Source: Planococcus citri (taxonomy: Eukaryota > Arthropoda > Insecta > Hemiptera > Pseudococcidae). Taken from it: a stretch of DNA of 64,000 nt. The position numbers were made by a program, and so were the translations under genes. This document shows, piece after piece, positions 54,901 to 59,497 of this stretch. A model generated the notes under the pieces. The model searched no databases and was not told where the DNA came from. It saw only the letters and a list, made by a program, of their open reading frames with translations. The DNA lies in contig NC_088678.1 in assembly GCF_950023065.1 (NCBI RefSeq), positions 13,878,580 through 13,942,579 of the forward strand, read 5' to 3'. Position 1 is the stretch's first letter; each line of letters begins with the position of its first letter.

Positions 54901-57647
54901 TTATTGATGATTGATGTTGAGAAAATGTGATTTCTTTGCCATACCTAATTTTGTTCTTAAATTTTGCTGTATAGGTTTTTCTTGTGAGGAATTCCTGAAA
55001 AACTGTGGTTTGAAATCCAAATTTCAGTATCTCACAATCTCACATCATGGTTCAAAACTGATTTTAGTTTACTTTTCAAATTGAAGAATTTCCGCATCCA
55101 CAGCTATCAAATTTTCCAAGGTTTATGAAGGTGAAAAAATTGCTTAAGAAGTGAAGGAATTCCAGAAATTGCCAAAATCAATAATCAAGCATTTTACTTG
55201 TTTTTTTTATTTTTTTTAATTTATTTAATTATTTTTCATTTTTGAATGTGAAGGAATTTTGAAAAAAATTTGAGAAATCATCAATTCAATAATTTTTTTC
55301 TTTTTTTGAAAATTATTGTTGGGGTGTGCTTTGATCAGGAATTTTTTGAAGAATTAGTGGGAGGGGCAGAAATTTTCGTTCTGCCCTAGGCCCTAGCCCA
55401 AATAAGCAGAATTGCGGAAATTGGGAAATCTGCTCAAGTCCCTAGACATTTCTGTCAGTTGTTGGGAGATTTGGATGATTTTATGGTAACCATCATCTCA
55501 ATTCTGATCTTCTGAACCATTTTGGTGAAACTTTATAAGTTACTTAAATTACCGGTAACTTACCGGTAAGTTACTGGTAAGTTACCCAATTATAAATTAC
55601 CGGTAACTAACCATCACTGATGTAGACGTATCAGAAATAATGAGAAAATTTCAAAAATTTTCATTTACCTGGCTTTTGTATGGACAGAAGATTTCTACTA
55701 AATAGTTAATTGATCACTTTTCCATCATTATGTTGAAAAAAAAACGTAGTCGATGTAAATGTCGACGTTGACAATTGTTGTGCGAGAAGTCTGTTAGTAA
55801 CTAATTGCTGCGTAGGGCTTTTCCATTTCTGGAGCTTTTCAAGGTTCCATCTAGCTCTTCCCAAGAGAATGGCTCATACTTGTTCTCCTCATGGTTTGCC
55901 ACTTCGACTTCACTGTTGGGATCACTCCATAGGTTTATGTAGTATTCGACCATTTTTTCGTAGTCTGGTGGGGCAATGTTGGCTCTGTGTAGCCTACCTC
56001 ATCTTCCAATATTTTCTTGATTATTTTGTACACCTTTGGTTTCAGATATGTATCCCTCTCCACGTTCCCCACAAACCTTTTGTATTGTTCTTGTTGTGTT
56101 TCTCTCATCATCTTTCTTGTCTTGCAGCACTGTTCTTTGTACCGTCCTTTGTCTTGTTCGTTCTTTGAACTCATCCACTTCCAGAAAAAGTTTTGTTTCC
56201 TCTTAATTTCTCTTGATAGTTCTTCGTTCCAGATTTTCAGCTTTTTGTGGTTTGAAATTTTAAAAAATTAAAAGCCAGAACATATTTATATTTTTAATTT
56301 GTAATTTTCTGTTTTTTTTTAGTGATTTTTTCCTGCATTGAAATATTTTACTCGCGTTTTATCACTTTTTGGCTCTTAGGGTTACTTACTTTTTTAAAGG
56401 AAAAAATCAAGTGCAAGCTTTGTCAGTTTCATTTAATTATTCTCAAAAATGTCAAAGTTTGAAAATTCAAATCCAATAATGCTTAAAACTTTGCTCGCTG
56501 GAGTATTTTTCAATGTTTTTAAAAAATTTTTAAATAATAGTGTAAATCTGTCTGCAGGTCAGAATATCTACCTATTTCTTGCAGTAAATTGAAAAAAGAG
56601 ATGTAATTTGGAAACCAAGTGTATTAAAATCAATTTTCATCAATATTCAGCTGAAAAAAATTGAAAAAATATCACCTCCCCCTTCAGATGTTTACATAAA
56701 CTAGACAGTACGAACCTCAGACACGACATCATACATTTTCAATTACTCACTAGCTATCCTTCCTATGTCATTTATAAATTTTATGTGTTTCCAACATTTC
56801 ATGAAAATGTCATCGATCCGACAGTCTGTAATGGTTTTCCTTTTTTTGCTCTACTTTTCTCTCTTCAAGAATTTTTTATCAATCATTAATAATTAATACC
56901 CGATTTAACTTGCTTATATATTTCTTTTTTTTTTTTTTTTTTTTTTTAATGCTTACATATTCTGATGAAGCATTACTTTGTTATGAATATGATTTATTTT
57001 GGGTGGGAGGTCAGGGGCTGTCCAAAATTTCTAATCAGATCGACCTTTTTAAATTTCGAAGCAGGTTCACTATTGAGCGAAAATTTTCTATCTATATCTA
57101 CCTATAATTCAAGACACCTTTTCTGTCCTGTACTTACCTATCACAAGCATAAAATCCGCGGCAAACATCATCAAGCTTCAAACCGATAGGCCAAAAGAGA
57201 GCAAACGAGATATTATTTCCGCTGAATCATAACACAAATAAGTTCATCTCCGACTAAAAGATATAGCTAAAAGCGATACCCAGTAGGCTGCAAGACAGGC
57301 AAAGTCGAGGGTGAAATTATATTAAGAAAGTTAACGAGTAGCTATAGCGTAAAAACTTGATCAATTAAAAGTTGAAATTTGTTTGTTTACATTGATTATC
57401 TCGTTATTTTTTTACAGCCGGGCGTAAATTAGCGTTAAATTTACGTTGTAAATTTATCGAAACTTCGAGCGGTTTGGATCACAACGTGGACGAATTACTA
57501 GTCGGCATTTTCGCTCAAGTTCAATTAAACCCGAAACGAAACAGAATGCAGCAGAGAGGAGCCGTCGAAAATGGAAAACAACTGTTCAAACAAATCCTGA
57601 AATTTGGCAAGAAGGCGAAATCGTGCGAAAACTTATTCGTCTTATAA
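15793..57647 (+). CDS. Rgk: RGK-family small GTPase (Rad/Gem/Rem-like), five coding exons, whole span
   Basis: Five exons join at GT-AG sites in matching phase to give 275 residues counted from the ATG at 15796. Seen: an N-terminal basic/serine segment (YYRLRSFSI at 14-22, KRSRSSCSV at 38-46), P-loop GAANVGKT at 78-85, TSEYICAYD at 93-101, DIPASEM at 128-134 where Ras proteins have DxxG, NKAD at 186-189, ETSSGLDHNVDELL at 214-227, a basic tail, and KSCENLFVL as the last nine residues with no CAAX box. Known of the family: RGK proteins lack the DxxG motif and prenylation, end in a conserved KSC..L.VL-type motif, bind calmodulin and 14-3-3, inhibit voltage-gated calcium channels through the beta subunit and remodel the cytoskeleton. 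Typical length is near 270-340 residues, so this model may be complete. Untranslated or further coding 5' exons may exist. Orthology to a particular insect RGK paralogue is not resolved. Confidence 0.93.
16325..16895 (-). pseudogene. LINE reverse transcriptase fragment (PLHKKAGTKNC / IALIPHASKV type)
   Basis: The minus-strand frame 16893-16540 contains WPEDWCKSVLIPLHKKAGT, NFHTIALIPHASKVMLQI and the start of the finger region. After a frameshift it continues to about 16330 with AGFMPGRGKREQILN and an LxxAKAFDCVNW-like stretch. This is a different LINE lineage from the others in the window. A 15-bp tandem duplication (CACCATATGTTGTTA, about 16724-16754) gives a repeated NNIWC in the protein. 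Confidence 0.85.
16896..17060. repeat. GGTTAAGG-type degenerate repeats
   Basis: GGTTAAGGTTA recurs about five times, bracketed by AACTGGTTTTTAACC near 16842 and GGTTAAAAACTGGTTAAC near 17007. It resembles the subterminal repeats of a decayed DNA element. Confidence 0.45.
17255..17665. repeat. CCGCAA / TTGCGGATA repeat block, possible decayed hAT-like element
   Basis: ATCCGCAA motifs cluster at 17278-17335 and inverted TTTGCGGATA and AAACGCACATCTAT motifs at 17608-17650. This is consistent with a decayed TIR element with subterminal repeats; ends are not defined. Confidence 0.4.
17795..19358 (+). pseudogene. RTE-like LINE reverse transcriptase, split by a MITE
   Basis: The first part (17795-17960) encodes the region around LLMEKRRGFNLETHMCF with stops. 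It is interrupted by a 984-bp MITE and resumes at 18949. The open part 18983-19358 has SQGCPMSCSLFNIYF, LLFADDQVVFADN (catalytic FADD at 19139-19150) and KTKVMAFEGKEPI, ending at FKYLGCELS. The same family is seen at 31908-32845, 41285-42115 and 52150-56270. Confidence 0.9.
17961..18944. mobile_element. MITE, 984 bp, TGTTACTGTTAAAG ends, TATA target duplication
   Basis: The left end TGTTACTGTTAAAGTATTTA is mirrored at the right end with one mismatch, and the terminal inverted repeat continues for at least 50 bp including TGAAATAACTAGTTATTTC. TATA flanks both sides (17957-17960 and 18945-18948). Removing the element plus one TATA restores the LINE as seen uninterrupted near 53255-53290. No transposase frame is present. 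Confidence 0.9.
19500..20054. other. Unassigned part of the composite block
   Basis: Contains a GC-rich patch (19660-19745) and two CTTACCCCCT-like motifs. No gene or element ends recognised. Confidence 0.4.
20818..21290 (+). repeat. Tandem array, about 121-bp unit, four copies (left arm)
   Basis: Units contain TAATATGTCGAATAATATG, TTTTCGAGGTCGTAGAATCC and GGTGAGGCGTGGGGAG. Copies start near 20818, 20939, 21060 and 21182. The last is the most diverged. Confidence 0.9.
21790..22255 (-). repeat. Tandem array, same 121-bp unit inverted, four copies (right arm)
   Basis: Reverse-complement units with GGATTCTACGACCTCGAAAA and CTCCCCACGCCTCA have CCTCGAAAAC-type anchors at about 21866, 21985, 22109 and 22230. 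This is the mirror image of the left arm, outermost copies being best conserved. Confidence 0.9.
22644..25142 (-). CDS. Endonuclease (partial) - reverse transcriptase of jockey-like LINE, open 832 codons
   Basis: The frame is uninterrupted. Residues 1-125 are the C-terminal half of an APE-type endonuclease: SLYRPPQGN at 12-20, IIGGDFNIN at 43-51, and SDHEGVMF at 106-113 holding the catalytic histidine. Residues about 385-660 are the reverse transcriptase: PVFKKGERSAMNNYRPISI, FYDLSKAFDMINHEILL at 476-492, GVPQGSILGPL near 539-549, FADD at 569-572, LKFLGVYI. The C-terminal region lacks an obvious zinc knuckle. The product nicks target DNA and copies the element RNA. The N-terminal endonuclease residues are missing, so this copy cannot be autonomous, yet the long open frame suggests recent insertion. 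Confidence 0.95.
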   Translation of the reverse strand: MTSIMGKLNVISLYRPPQGNIDVFFKKLETVMKIVSKNGFLNIIGGDFNINTLSNSQAATTFRDLCSCYKMNLLCNKPTRSKTCLDNFLSNIDAPFGIEVCKTHISDHEGVMFMLNISEQVQEVNYLKPQQRLINDTTRGTFLRLLEGENWSNCWSETDTINLAFQSFLNVFLSHYNLSFQFGIVKRKQKFSIKFPLPTKIEIKTVKQNLMDLHSMKKTFDSPYLKEKYKITKQKYKTLIENAKKSANDRKLQNAKNLNKTSWELIKTKTKHNCIDYIMDQNRMVTNPLEIASTLNKFFCNLPKVENLKDNENPLNNLNPSNNSTFFIAPTNSVEVVNVIHSLKNSYSKDYHGLDTYILKIAAPYIAEPLASLFNMSVQEGAFPDILKVNIVTPVFKKGERSAMNNYRPISITSVFSKVLESLFYKRISKFFSDNNLLHSSQFGFCKNKNTTGAIYQLIHNILENLHSKNDIIGIFYDLSKAFDMINHEILLGKLEKYGIRGVALDWTTSFLKNRTQIVKIEDINGEYHFSDQYPVEQGVPQGSILGPLFFIYYVNDLPKNVRSNLILFADDTTALIPMNMGISVQQVVDDLVEWFRINKMKLNVEKTNLIYFGHSSQNLNLALPITKVESLKFLGVYINSTLTWTDHIDYLAGKLSSINYLLWQLKGVTNVQTLKMAYYGMFQSNMSYGLVFWGGNVSLMQRIFVIQKRAIRIIYRMQVTESCKTIFLSNEILTLPCLYIYLISQIVKKGIVKLHTPQHSHYTRNSQQLHSTQFRTKFHQVSIDFMAAKIYNKIPTEIKIINCTKLFSKTLKKWLLKKAFYSIDEYMDTVT
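25230..25800 (+). repeat. One arm of the TTGAGTTTTTCTCAAAAAACT repeat family
   Basis: CATTTTGAGTTATAAC, GAGGCG..GTCC and TAGTTTTTGAGTTTTTCTC match both arms of the palindrome at 59498-60665. GAGATGTGACCTTATAACTCC occurs twice (about 25663 and 25767). Confidence 0.8.
25810..26085 (+). pseudogene. 3' end of an RTE-like LINE with (ATG)n tail
   Basis: Fragments KDILKELGAEPIN and a degenerate RGRPTKRLDD read in shifted frames, followed by CCAGACGGGCTGAACAGCTC and ending in ATGATGATGATGATG (to about 26081). It matches the 3' end of the minus-strand copy at 52150-52350. It may be the continuation of the copy at 17795-19358. Confidence 0.8.
26090..28950. other. Intron 1 stretch without recognised repeats
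   Basis: From about 26590 the composition is balanced with CG dinucleotides and no transposon signature. No exon with GT-AG sites and a domain was found. Frames of 60-75 codons have no family signal. Confidence 0.45.
28951..30275. other. AT-rich unassigned intron sequence
   Basis: Long T/A runs and a small cluster of GTTTAAAACACGTTTAAAAC motifs at 29950-30030. No supported gene. Confidence 0.4.
30276..30669. mobile_element. MITE-like inverted-repeat element, 394 bp
   Basis: TGAAGAGTGATACTTATTCC at 30276 and the following AAAACTCGCTTTGTCCATTTT are mirrored at 30634-30669 with few changes. A third, internal copy of the AATGGACAAAGCGCGTTTTG motif lies at about 30471-30492. No target duplication is clear. 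Confidence 0.7.
30850..31903. mobile_element. MITE, 1054 bp, TGTGAGGGCGCATACGG ends, TATA target duplication
   Basis: TGTGAGGGCGCATACGGAAA at 30850 and its extension to ATGACCAAAA are mirrored at 31866-31903. TATA flanks both ends (30846-30849, 31904-31907). The interior is AT-rich with no transposase frame. The right flank is RTE LINE sequence at the same point where the 17961-18944 MITE sits. Confidence 0.85.
31908..32845 (+). pseudogene. RTE-like LINE reverse transcriptase fragment
   Basis: Frames in order: RVRIGNFKLS...NRGVCQSCPLSCVLFNMY, then after a shift DHMVKECQKMKPKG, VLFADDQAVLAETEDDLQ (FADD at 32106-32117), MSFKGEEPVRSKIV, then KVYNTFTIPMMTHGSEVW and RRTAGMTLRDRVPSEKI from 32434. 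Frameshifts and stops break it. It ends near 32843 in GATGACAACGAT. Confidence 0.9.
32846..35015. other. Intron 1 stretch without recognised repeats
   Basis: Balanced composition with many CG dinucleotides and no transposon signature between about 33000 and 34900. No exon with a recognisable domain. A candidate for host regulatory sequence, but nothing specific is visible. Confidence 0.45.
35300..35400. repeat. Inverted repeat, about 45-bp arms
   Basis: TAACACCACAGGGG and TCTTTTCTATTGTTCAATTTT (shorter pieces of one arm, 35308-35355) are mirrored by AAAATTGAACAATAGAAAAG and CCCCTCTGGTGTTA (35364-35420). It forms a strong stem inside the Helitron-like element. Confidence 0.75.
35985..38230. 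repeat. Minisatellite of GCGTTGTGCTTTTTTTNAAAATC units, about 2.2 kb
   Basis: A 24-28-bp unit repeats roughly 80 times by eye: GTTGTGCTTTTTT followed by CAAAATCGC or GAAATCGC. Irregular precursor-like units with TGCTTTCGAGCTTTCG precede it (35820-35985), suggesting the array grew from that sequence. Frames encoding repetitive KKAQRDFEKK-type proteins (minus) and CCAFFLKSR-type (plus) are artefacts of a unit length near a multiple of three. Confidence 0.93.
38420..38660. repeat. Second, inverted copy of the dispersed repeat at 4190-4440
   Basis: AATTAATTCATGCATTCATT, ATTTATTCAC, AGTCTTT and GTCTGTTTGTCTG runs are the reverse complement of motifs at 4200-4440. A short (TGAAC)n-like run at 38463-38486 adjoins it. 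Confidence 0.65.
39170..40119. mobile_element. Tc1/mariner-like element, 950 bp, TA duplication
   Basis: CAGGGTGCGGCAGAGAAACC at 39170 is mirrored at the right end (to 40119), with inverted repeats of about 110 bp. TA flanks both ends (39168-39169, 40120-40121). A decayed transposase remnant lies inside on the plus strand. The element interrupts the CAACCTTCAA-rich element, so it is the younger of the two. Confidence 0.88.
39475..39945 (+). pseudogene. Decayed mariner-like (DDE) transposase remnant
   Basis: A short frame ends with DKTMILFTSDVW (near 39720), similar to the FSDEAxF region around the second catalytic acid. In another frame, near 39797-39942, LWGYLKSKVHVIKPRDLEEL and a following MLEKVYKNFVARFPK match the C-terminal part of Tc1/mariner-type transposases (WGxLKxxV...LEELK). 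Frameshifts and stops separate the pieces, and the N-terminal DNA-binding region is missing. Confidence 0.75.
40950..41095 (+). repeat. tRNA-derived SINE head
   Basis: GCAATGGTCTAGTGGTTAGA (A-box-like) and GGTTCGATCCC (B box) are spaced as in a tRNA, followed by an A/T-rich body. Folding as a functional tRNA fails, so it is a SINE or tRNA pseudogene. Confidence 0.65.
41165..41280. repeat. Short inverted repeat GACACCAATGT / ACATTGGTGTC with TGTCGTGTCGAC
   Basis: GACACCAATGT near 41166 is mirrored by ACATTGGTGTC near 41252. It directly adjoins the truncated RTE copy that follows, and resembles the GATGT/GTCGAC-rich insert in the RTE copy at 53753-55800. Confidence 0.5.
41285..42115 (-). pseudogene. 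RTE-like LINE fragment (linker and RT N-terminal part)
   Basis: The minus-strand frame 42101-41505 reads MSSKNEVDGEEYRKQSAEVK..., then KAPGEDGIP, VPEEFKTAIVIPLFKKGD and NLKNYQGISLLNTCYKIYAK, the RT finger motifs. The next frame (41480-41285) has SQNGFRKGRSCTDA and LETRMCF. The copy is truncated at both ends: the endonuclease and the FADD palm are missing. Confidence 0.9.
42376..43036. mobile_element. MITE, 661 bp, AATTGTGATCTGTCACGAG ends
   Basis: AATTGTGATCTGTCACGAGA followed by AAACCA at the left is mirrored at the right end, along with TGTCCAAAA. Outer AATT may be the duplicated target. No transposase frame. Confidence 0.78.
43037..43471. other. 3' end of intron 1
   Basis: No element recognised. 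The last bases supply the branch/pyrimidine region and acceptor of exon 2. Confidence 0.5.
43472..43608 (+). CDS. Rgk: RGK GTPase coding exon 2 (P-loop)
   Basis: Acceptor CTTTTGCAG is before 43472 and donor Ggtgagt after 43608. The exon encodes residues 59 (third base) to 104 and the first base of codon 105. It carries FTVGMLGAANVGKTTL, the nucleotide-binding P-loop, then QFTTSEYICAYDTSL. The alanines at loop positions 2-3 differ from the GxPGVGK form common in RGK proteins. The lysine and threonine that contact phosphate and magnesium (K84, T85) are present, so binding should be possible. Intron 2 is only 114 bp. Confidence 0.95.
43723..43814 (+). CDS. Rgk: RGK GTPase coding exon 3 (switch region)
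   Basis: Acceptor TGCTTACAG is before 43723 and donor TCGgtaagt after 43814. The exon encodes residues 105-135, starting DDEFGQKTVCISLNGQEAE and ending IIDIPASEMS. The DIPASE stretch stands where most Ras-like GTPases have DxxG, so the catalytic glutamine region is absent. This is an RGK trait and implies unusual or slow GTP hydrolysis (family knowledge). It ends in phase 0 and the next exon is 120 bp away. Confidence 0.94.
43935..44127 (+). CDS. Rgk: RGK GTPase coding exon 4 (NKxD box)
   Basis: Acceptor CATTTCAG is before 43935 and donor GCAgtaagt after 44127. The exon encodes residues 136-199 plus the first base of codon 200. VDVFVVVYSIIDAQSF is the central beta strand and following loop; GVILVGNKADLERRREI contains the guanine-specifying NKAD box (186-189). 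The downstream intron is 13.3 kb and the codon for residue 200 is split A|CC. Confidence 0.95.
46750..48560. repeat. Higher-order minisatellite of GACAGACAGG / GGTCAATGACCTC units
   Basis: A basic unit of about 35-45 bp (GCCAGACAG...GTCAATGACC) is organised into larger repeats. AAGCCATATAACCAGATCAA recurs near 47008, 47335, 47656 and 48037, and GGTCAATGACTTCTGAAGGC near 47217, 47544, 47865 and 48247, giving periods of about 320-390 bp. Minus-strand frames rich in L/V/C/S are repeat by-products. Confidence 0.92.
48590..49385 (-). pseudogene. LINE ORF1 (gag-like, PRE_C2HC-type) fragment
   Basis: The minus-strand frame 49373-49020 has KKAVKHPTNVAPP and NKFNSMAVEEPEE, like the N-terminal half of jockey-type ORF1 proteins. 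After a frameshift, 49066-48671 reads KKISVVMKNVPYL, VHCLDRNQKPIPVCAIDVHA and KQIFDLKSIFHALIKVEEH. That pattern is the domain preceding the zinc knuckles in nucleic-acid-binding ORF1 proteins. A QCHKVC stretch follows before similarity ends at the minisatellite. Confidence 0.75.
49386..50135. other. AT-rich unassigned intron sequence
   Basis: Long A/T runs, no supported feature. Confidence 0.4.
50136..51060. other. Intron stretch without recognised repeats
   Basis: Composition is more balanced than in the flanks. Overlapping 60-80-codon frames on both strands lack domains; possibly ordinary intron. Confidence 0.4.
51061..52149. repeat. AT-rich sequence ending in TTGNCAAAAATTG low-complexity array
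   Basis: From about 51700 to 52140 motifs TTGTCAAAAATTG and TTGCCAAAAGCC recur at 25-45 bp, similar in style to 4990-5960. Confidence 0.55.
52684..53076. mobile_element. Pogo/Tigger-like MITE, 393 bp, TA duplication
   Basis: CAGTGGAGTCTCAATA at 52684 is mirrored by TATTGAGACTCTACTG ending at 53076, flanked by TA on both sides. Internal AACTCGAA/GATAACTCGAA motifs are typical of pogo/Tigger-type non-autonomous elements (family knowledge). It sits immediately beside the FADE (FADD-equivalent) codons of the host LINE. Confidence 0.88.
53753..53985. repeat. Palindrome with arms of about 70-80 bp
   Basis: GATGTGAATGTTGACCCATC and ACTTTTGGATG, GATGTGAATTTTAACCCTGT in the left arm are mirrored in the right arm (53905-53985) with small differences; the spacer is about 80 bp. 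Confidence 0.85.
54509..55619. mobile_element. hAT-type non-autonomous element, 1111 bp, 8-bp duplication ATGTAGAC
   Basis: The left end CAGTGATGCATGG and the right end CCATCACTG (inverted) are flanked by identical ATGTAGAC (54501-54508, 55620-55627). Many GGTAAGTTACC-type subterminal palindromes lie next to both ends, as hAT transposase binding sites usually do. No transposase frame. It is nested in the 53753-55800 insertion. Confidence 0.93.
56271..57417. other. Distal intron 4
   Basis: AT-rich with a poly-T run at 56926-56947, then balanced sequence leading to the exon 5 acceptor. No element recognised. Confidence 0.45.
57418..57647 (+). CDS. Rgk: RGK GTPase coding exon 5 (G5 box and C-terminal tail) with stop
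   Basis: Acceptor TTTTTTTACAG is before 57418. The exon encodes residues 200-275 and ends with TAA at 57645. CKFIETSSGLDHNVDELLVG holds the G5 box and the HNVDELL motif shared with Rad and Gem. The tail from about residue 239 is basic with alternating hydrophobic residues (KQLFKQILKFGKKAK), a plausible calmodulin or lipid-binding helix. It ends KSCENLFVL, close to the KSCHDLSVL ending of vertebrate Rad (family knowledge). Confidence 0.95.
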
Positions 57648-58110
57648 ATTACTTACTTTGTTTTACGCGTCGCCGTCGTCGCACACGTTACGTTGCTGAA
57701 ATCTGCGAGTCACGCCAGTTGTAACATATTTTTTTATAAAAAATTGTATAAAGACTATGTAATCGTATATCGTATCTGAATCCCCAATATTATAGGTCTC
57801 CTTTCAAGATCGAAACAACCATTTACCTATATTTTATAATTGTAACGAGAGTTTGACCTTTTTTTTTTTTACCTACTTTACAAGGTTTAAAGACTCTTCT
57901 TGTTGTGCATATTGATACTGAAGTATAAATTATTATACGTATGACTTATGTCTTCTTTTCCTATATATTGTTTATTTATTTTTTGGAATTACGAATTACC
58001 TATTCCTACTACTTTTTTGCTATTTATATTGTATATTATTGTTTTTCCACGTCTACTTGTTTTTTTCTAGTAGTTCTTTTAATGTAAATAAATCGTTTTT
58101 TGAAAATTAT
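57648..58110 (+). other. Probable 3' UTR of the RGK gene
   Basis: The stretch follows the stop codon directly, is AT-rich and has no competing gene. It runs to the AATAAA at 58087 and the GT-rich sequence just after it. The exact cleavage site cannot be seen. Alternative earlier ends are possible. Confidence 0.6.
58087..58092 (+). terminator. Candidate polyadenylation signal AATAAA
   Basis: AATAAA lies 440 bp after the RGK stop codon, followed within about 30 bp by TCACTGGGTTTTT, a plausible downstream GT-rich element. It is the clearest canonical signal after the stop. Confidence 0.55.
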
Positions 58111-59497
58111 TCACTGGGTTTTTAAACTTCTTTTTTTCCTTTAGAGTGCTTGTGTGATTTTTGTATGGTATCTATTAATTGAAGATTCTGAAAAACCAGA
58201 AATGGAGTATAATTTTTTTGCTCCTTGTCAATCTTTTAAAAATAGACGCATTAATGAAAAAAATAAAATAAAAAAATCATGCAAAAATTAATCTGAAATC
58301 GGACGAGTTGAAAAATAAATTCTTGAAAAAAATCAAACAACGCCTTCGTACTCAATTATTTCACTAATTGATCAGTTGATCACACTGATCAAAAATCCAT
58401 CGTACCTAAGTGTACGTACCTATCAATTTATTTTTCTTTTCGCTTCTCGAAACCGTAAATTTTCCGTTCAAAATACCAATAACTAAAAATCTATTCGTCA
58501 TAGAAAAAAACCAATACCAAAAATGAATTCTCCGTACTCGAAAACCCCATCTACGATATTTTGTTCACCTCTATCTGTGCTCAAAAGCTCATGATAAAAT
58601 TCCAAAGTTTTGGTATTAGGAGTATACGTAGAACCTCCTAATATCTCATATTTGCCTAATGAAATAGGTGGATATCTGCATGAAAAAATACCTGCAATTT
58701 GGGGCCCAAAAAAGGGTGAATTTTTTTTCAGAATCAAAACTCATACGTAATATCCAAATTAGAGGTGGACCCAACTCCCTCAGGGGGGGGGGGGCGAATT
58801 GAATATTTTTTCGCAAAAGTGTTTTTTGGTACCTACGAGGTCTACCATCTTGGATAATTTCAGATCTCAAGGTCATGCTTTATGCCCTTCCAGAAGATTC
58901 AGTATTTTGGCTTTTTATCAAAAAACATGATTTTGGATATTGTTAATTTTGGAGCCAGATTCCTGAAAATTGTTTGGGTAAGATATTTGTGAAGTCGTTT
59001 GAGTTGCATATCTTTACATAAATAAGGGGCAAATGTGAGTTTTTATTTTAATTCGCCTTGTTTCCAATAAATTAAGTACCTAGACCTACCTACTGAATGA
59101 ATAAAATTTATTATTAAAAAATTAAATTAACAAAATATTTAACATTATTTTAAAAGATTATTTTTAAATAAATAAATTTAATTATGAACAATAAAATTTG
59201 AAAAGAAAACAAGTTAACATAATATTTTTATCTAAAAATAAATTTTAAAAAATCATTATAAAATTATTAAATTCATTTTTAATTTCAGATATTAATTTTT
59301 TTCTTACTTAAAATATGCCTTTTTTTCATTTTTATGCTTAATGAAGGTCTAAATTTCAACACATATCACGATTTTTGTGAGATATTCAATGTATATCATT
59401 GTTCATCCCCACTCCACGACAAGTTAACCAATCAGAAAGCGCTGATAAAATTCATTTAATGTTAATTTATGAGTACATAATAAGTAATGGTCTATAA
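58111..59497. other. Intergenic AT-rich sequence downstream of the RGK gene
   Basis: No supported gene. A poly-G run at about 58784-58793 and dense A/T at 59100-59330. Confidence 0.4.

Larger units (their letters stand above)
53753..55800. mobile_element. Insertion rich in GATGT..GTCGAC motifs inside the RTE LINE
   Basis: CTAATT flanks both ends (53747-53752 and 55801-55806), and joining the flanks restores the LINE frame (LRSELAWSLLYR), supporting a 6-bp target duplication. The interior has a palindrome at about 53753-53985 and further GATGTAAATGTCGACG-type motifs near 54240 and 55750. It is itself interrupted by a hAT MITE. Its own ends show no terminal inverted repeat, so the class is unknown. 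Confidence 0.65.
52150..56270 (-). pseudogene. RTE-like LINE copy broken by two nested insertions
   Basis: The minus strand starts near 56270. MSSKNEQDKGRYKEQCCKT and VGNVERDTYLKPKVYKII lie in 56174-55935, then NLWSDPNSEVEVANHEE to 55807. After an insertion (53753-55800) it resumes with ELAWSLLYRLF and DFCTAIVIPIFKKGD (53750-53595), then MCFVDPEKVYNQVRRKK, IRVRSGNMSEAKKITRG and CCLFNIYFHNMIKEWL (53382-53071). After the MITE at 52684-53076 it continues with FADEHVVFADN to a degenerate 3' part ending at (CAT)n, 52154-52166 on the plus strand. Confidence 0.9.
44128..57417 (+). other. RGK intron 4, about 13.3 kb
   Basis: Bounded by GTAAGT at 44128 and TTTTTTACAG before 57418 with matching phase. 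The first 2.6 kb (44128-46740) has balanced composition, a (TC)n run at 44167-44200 and no recognised element. The remainder is mostly repeats. Confidence 0.88.
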
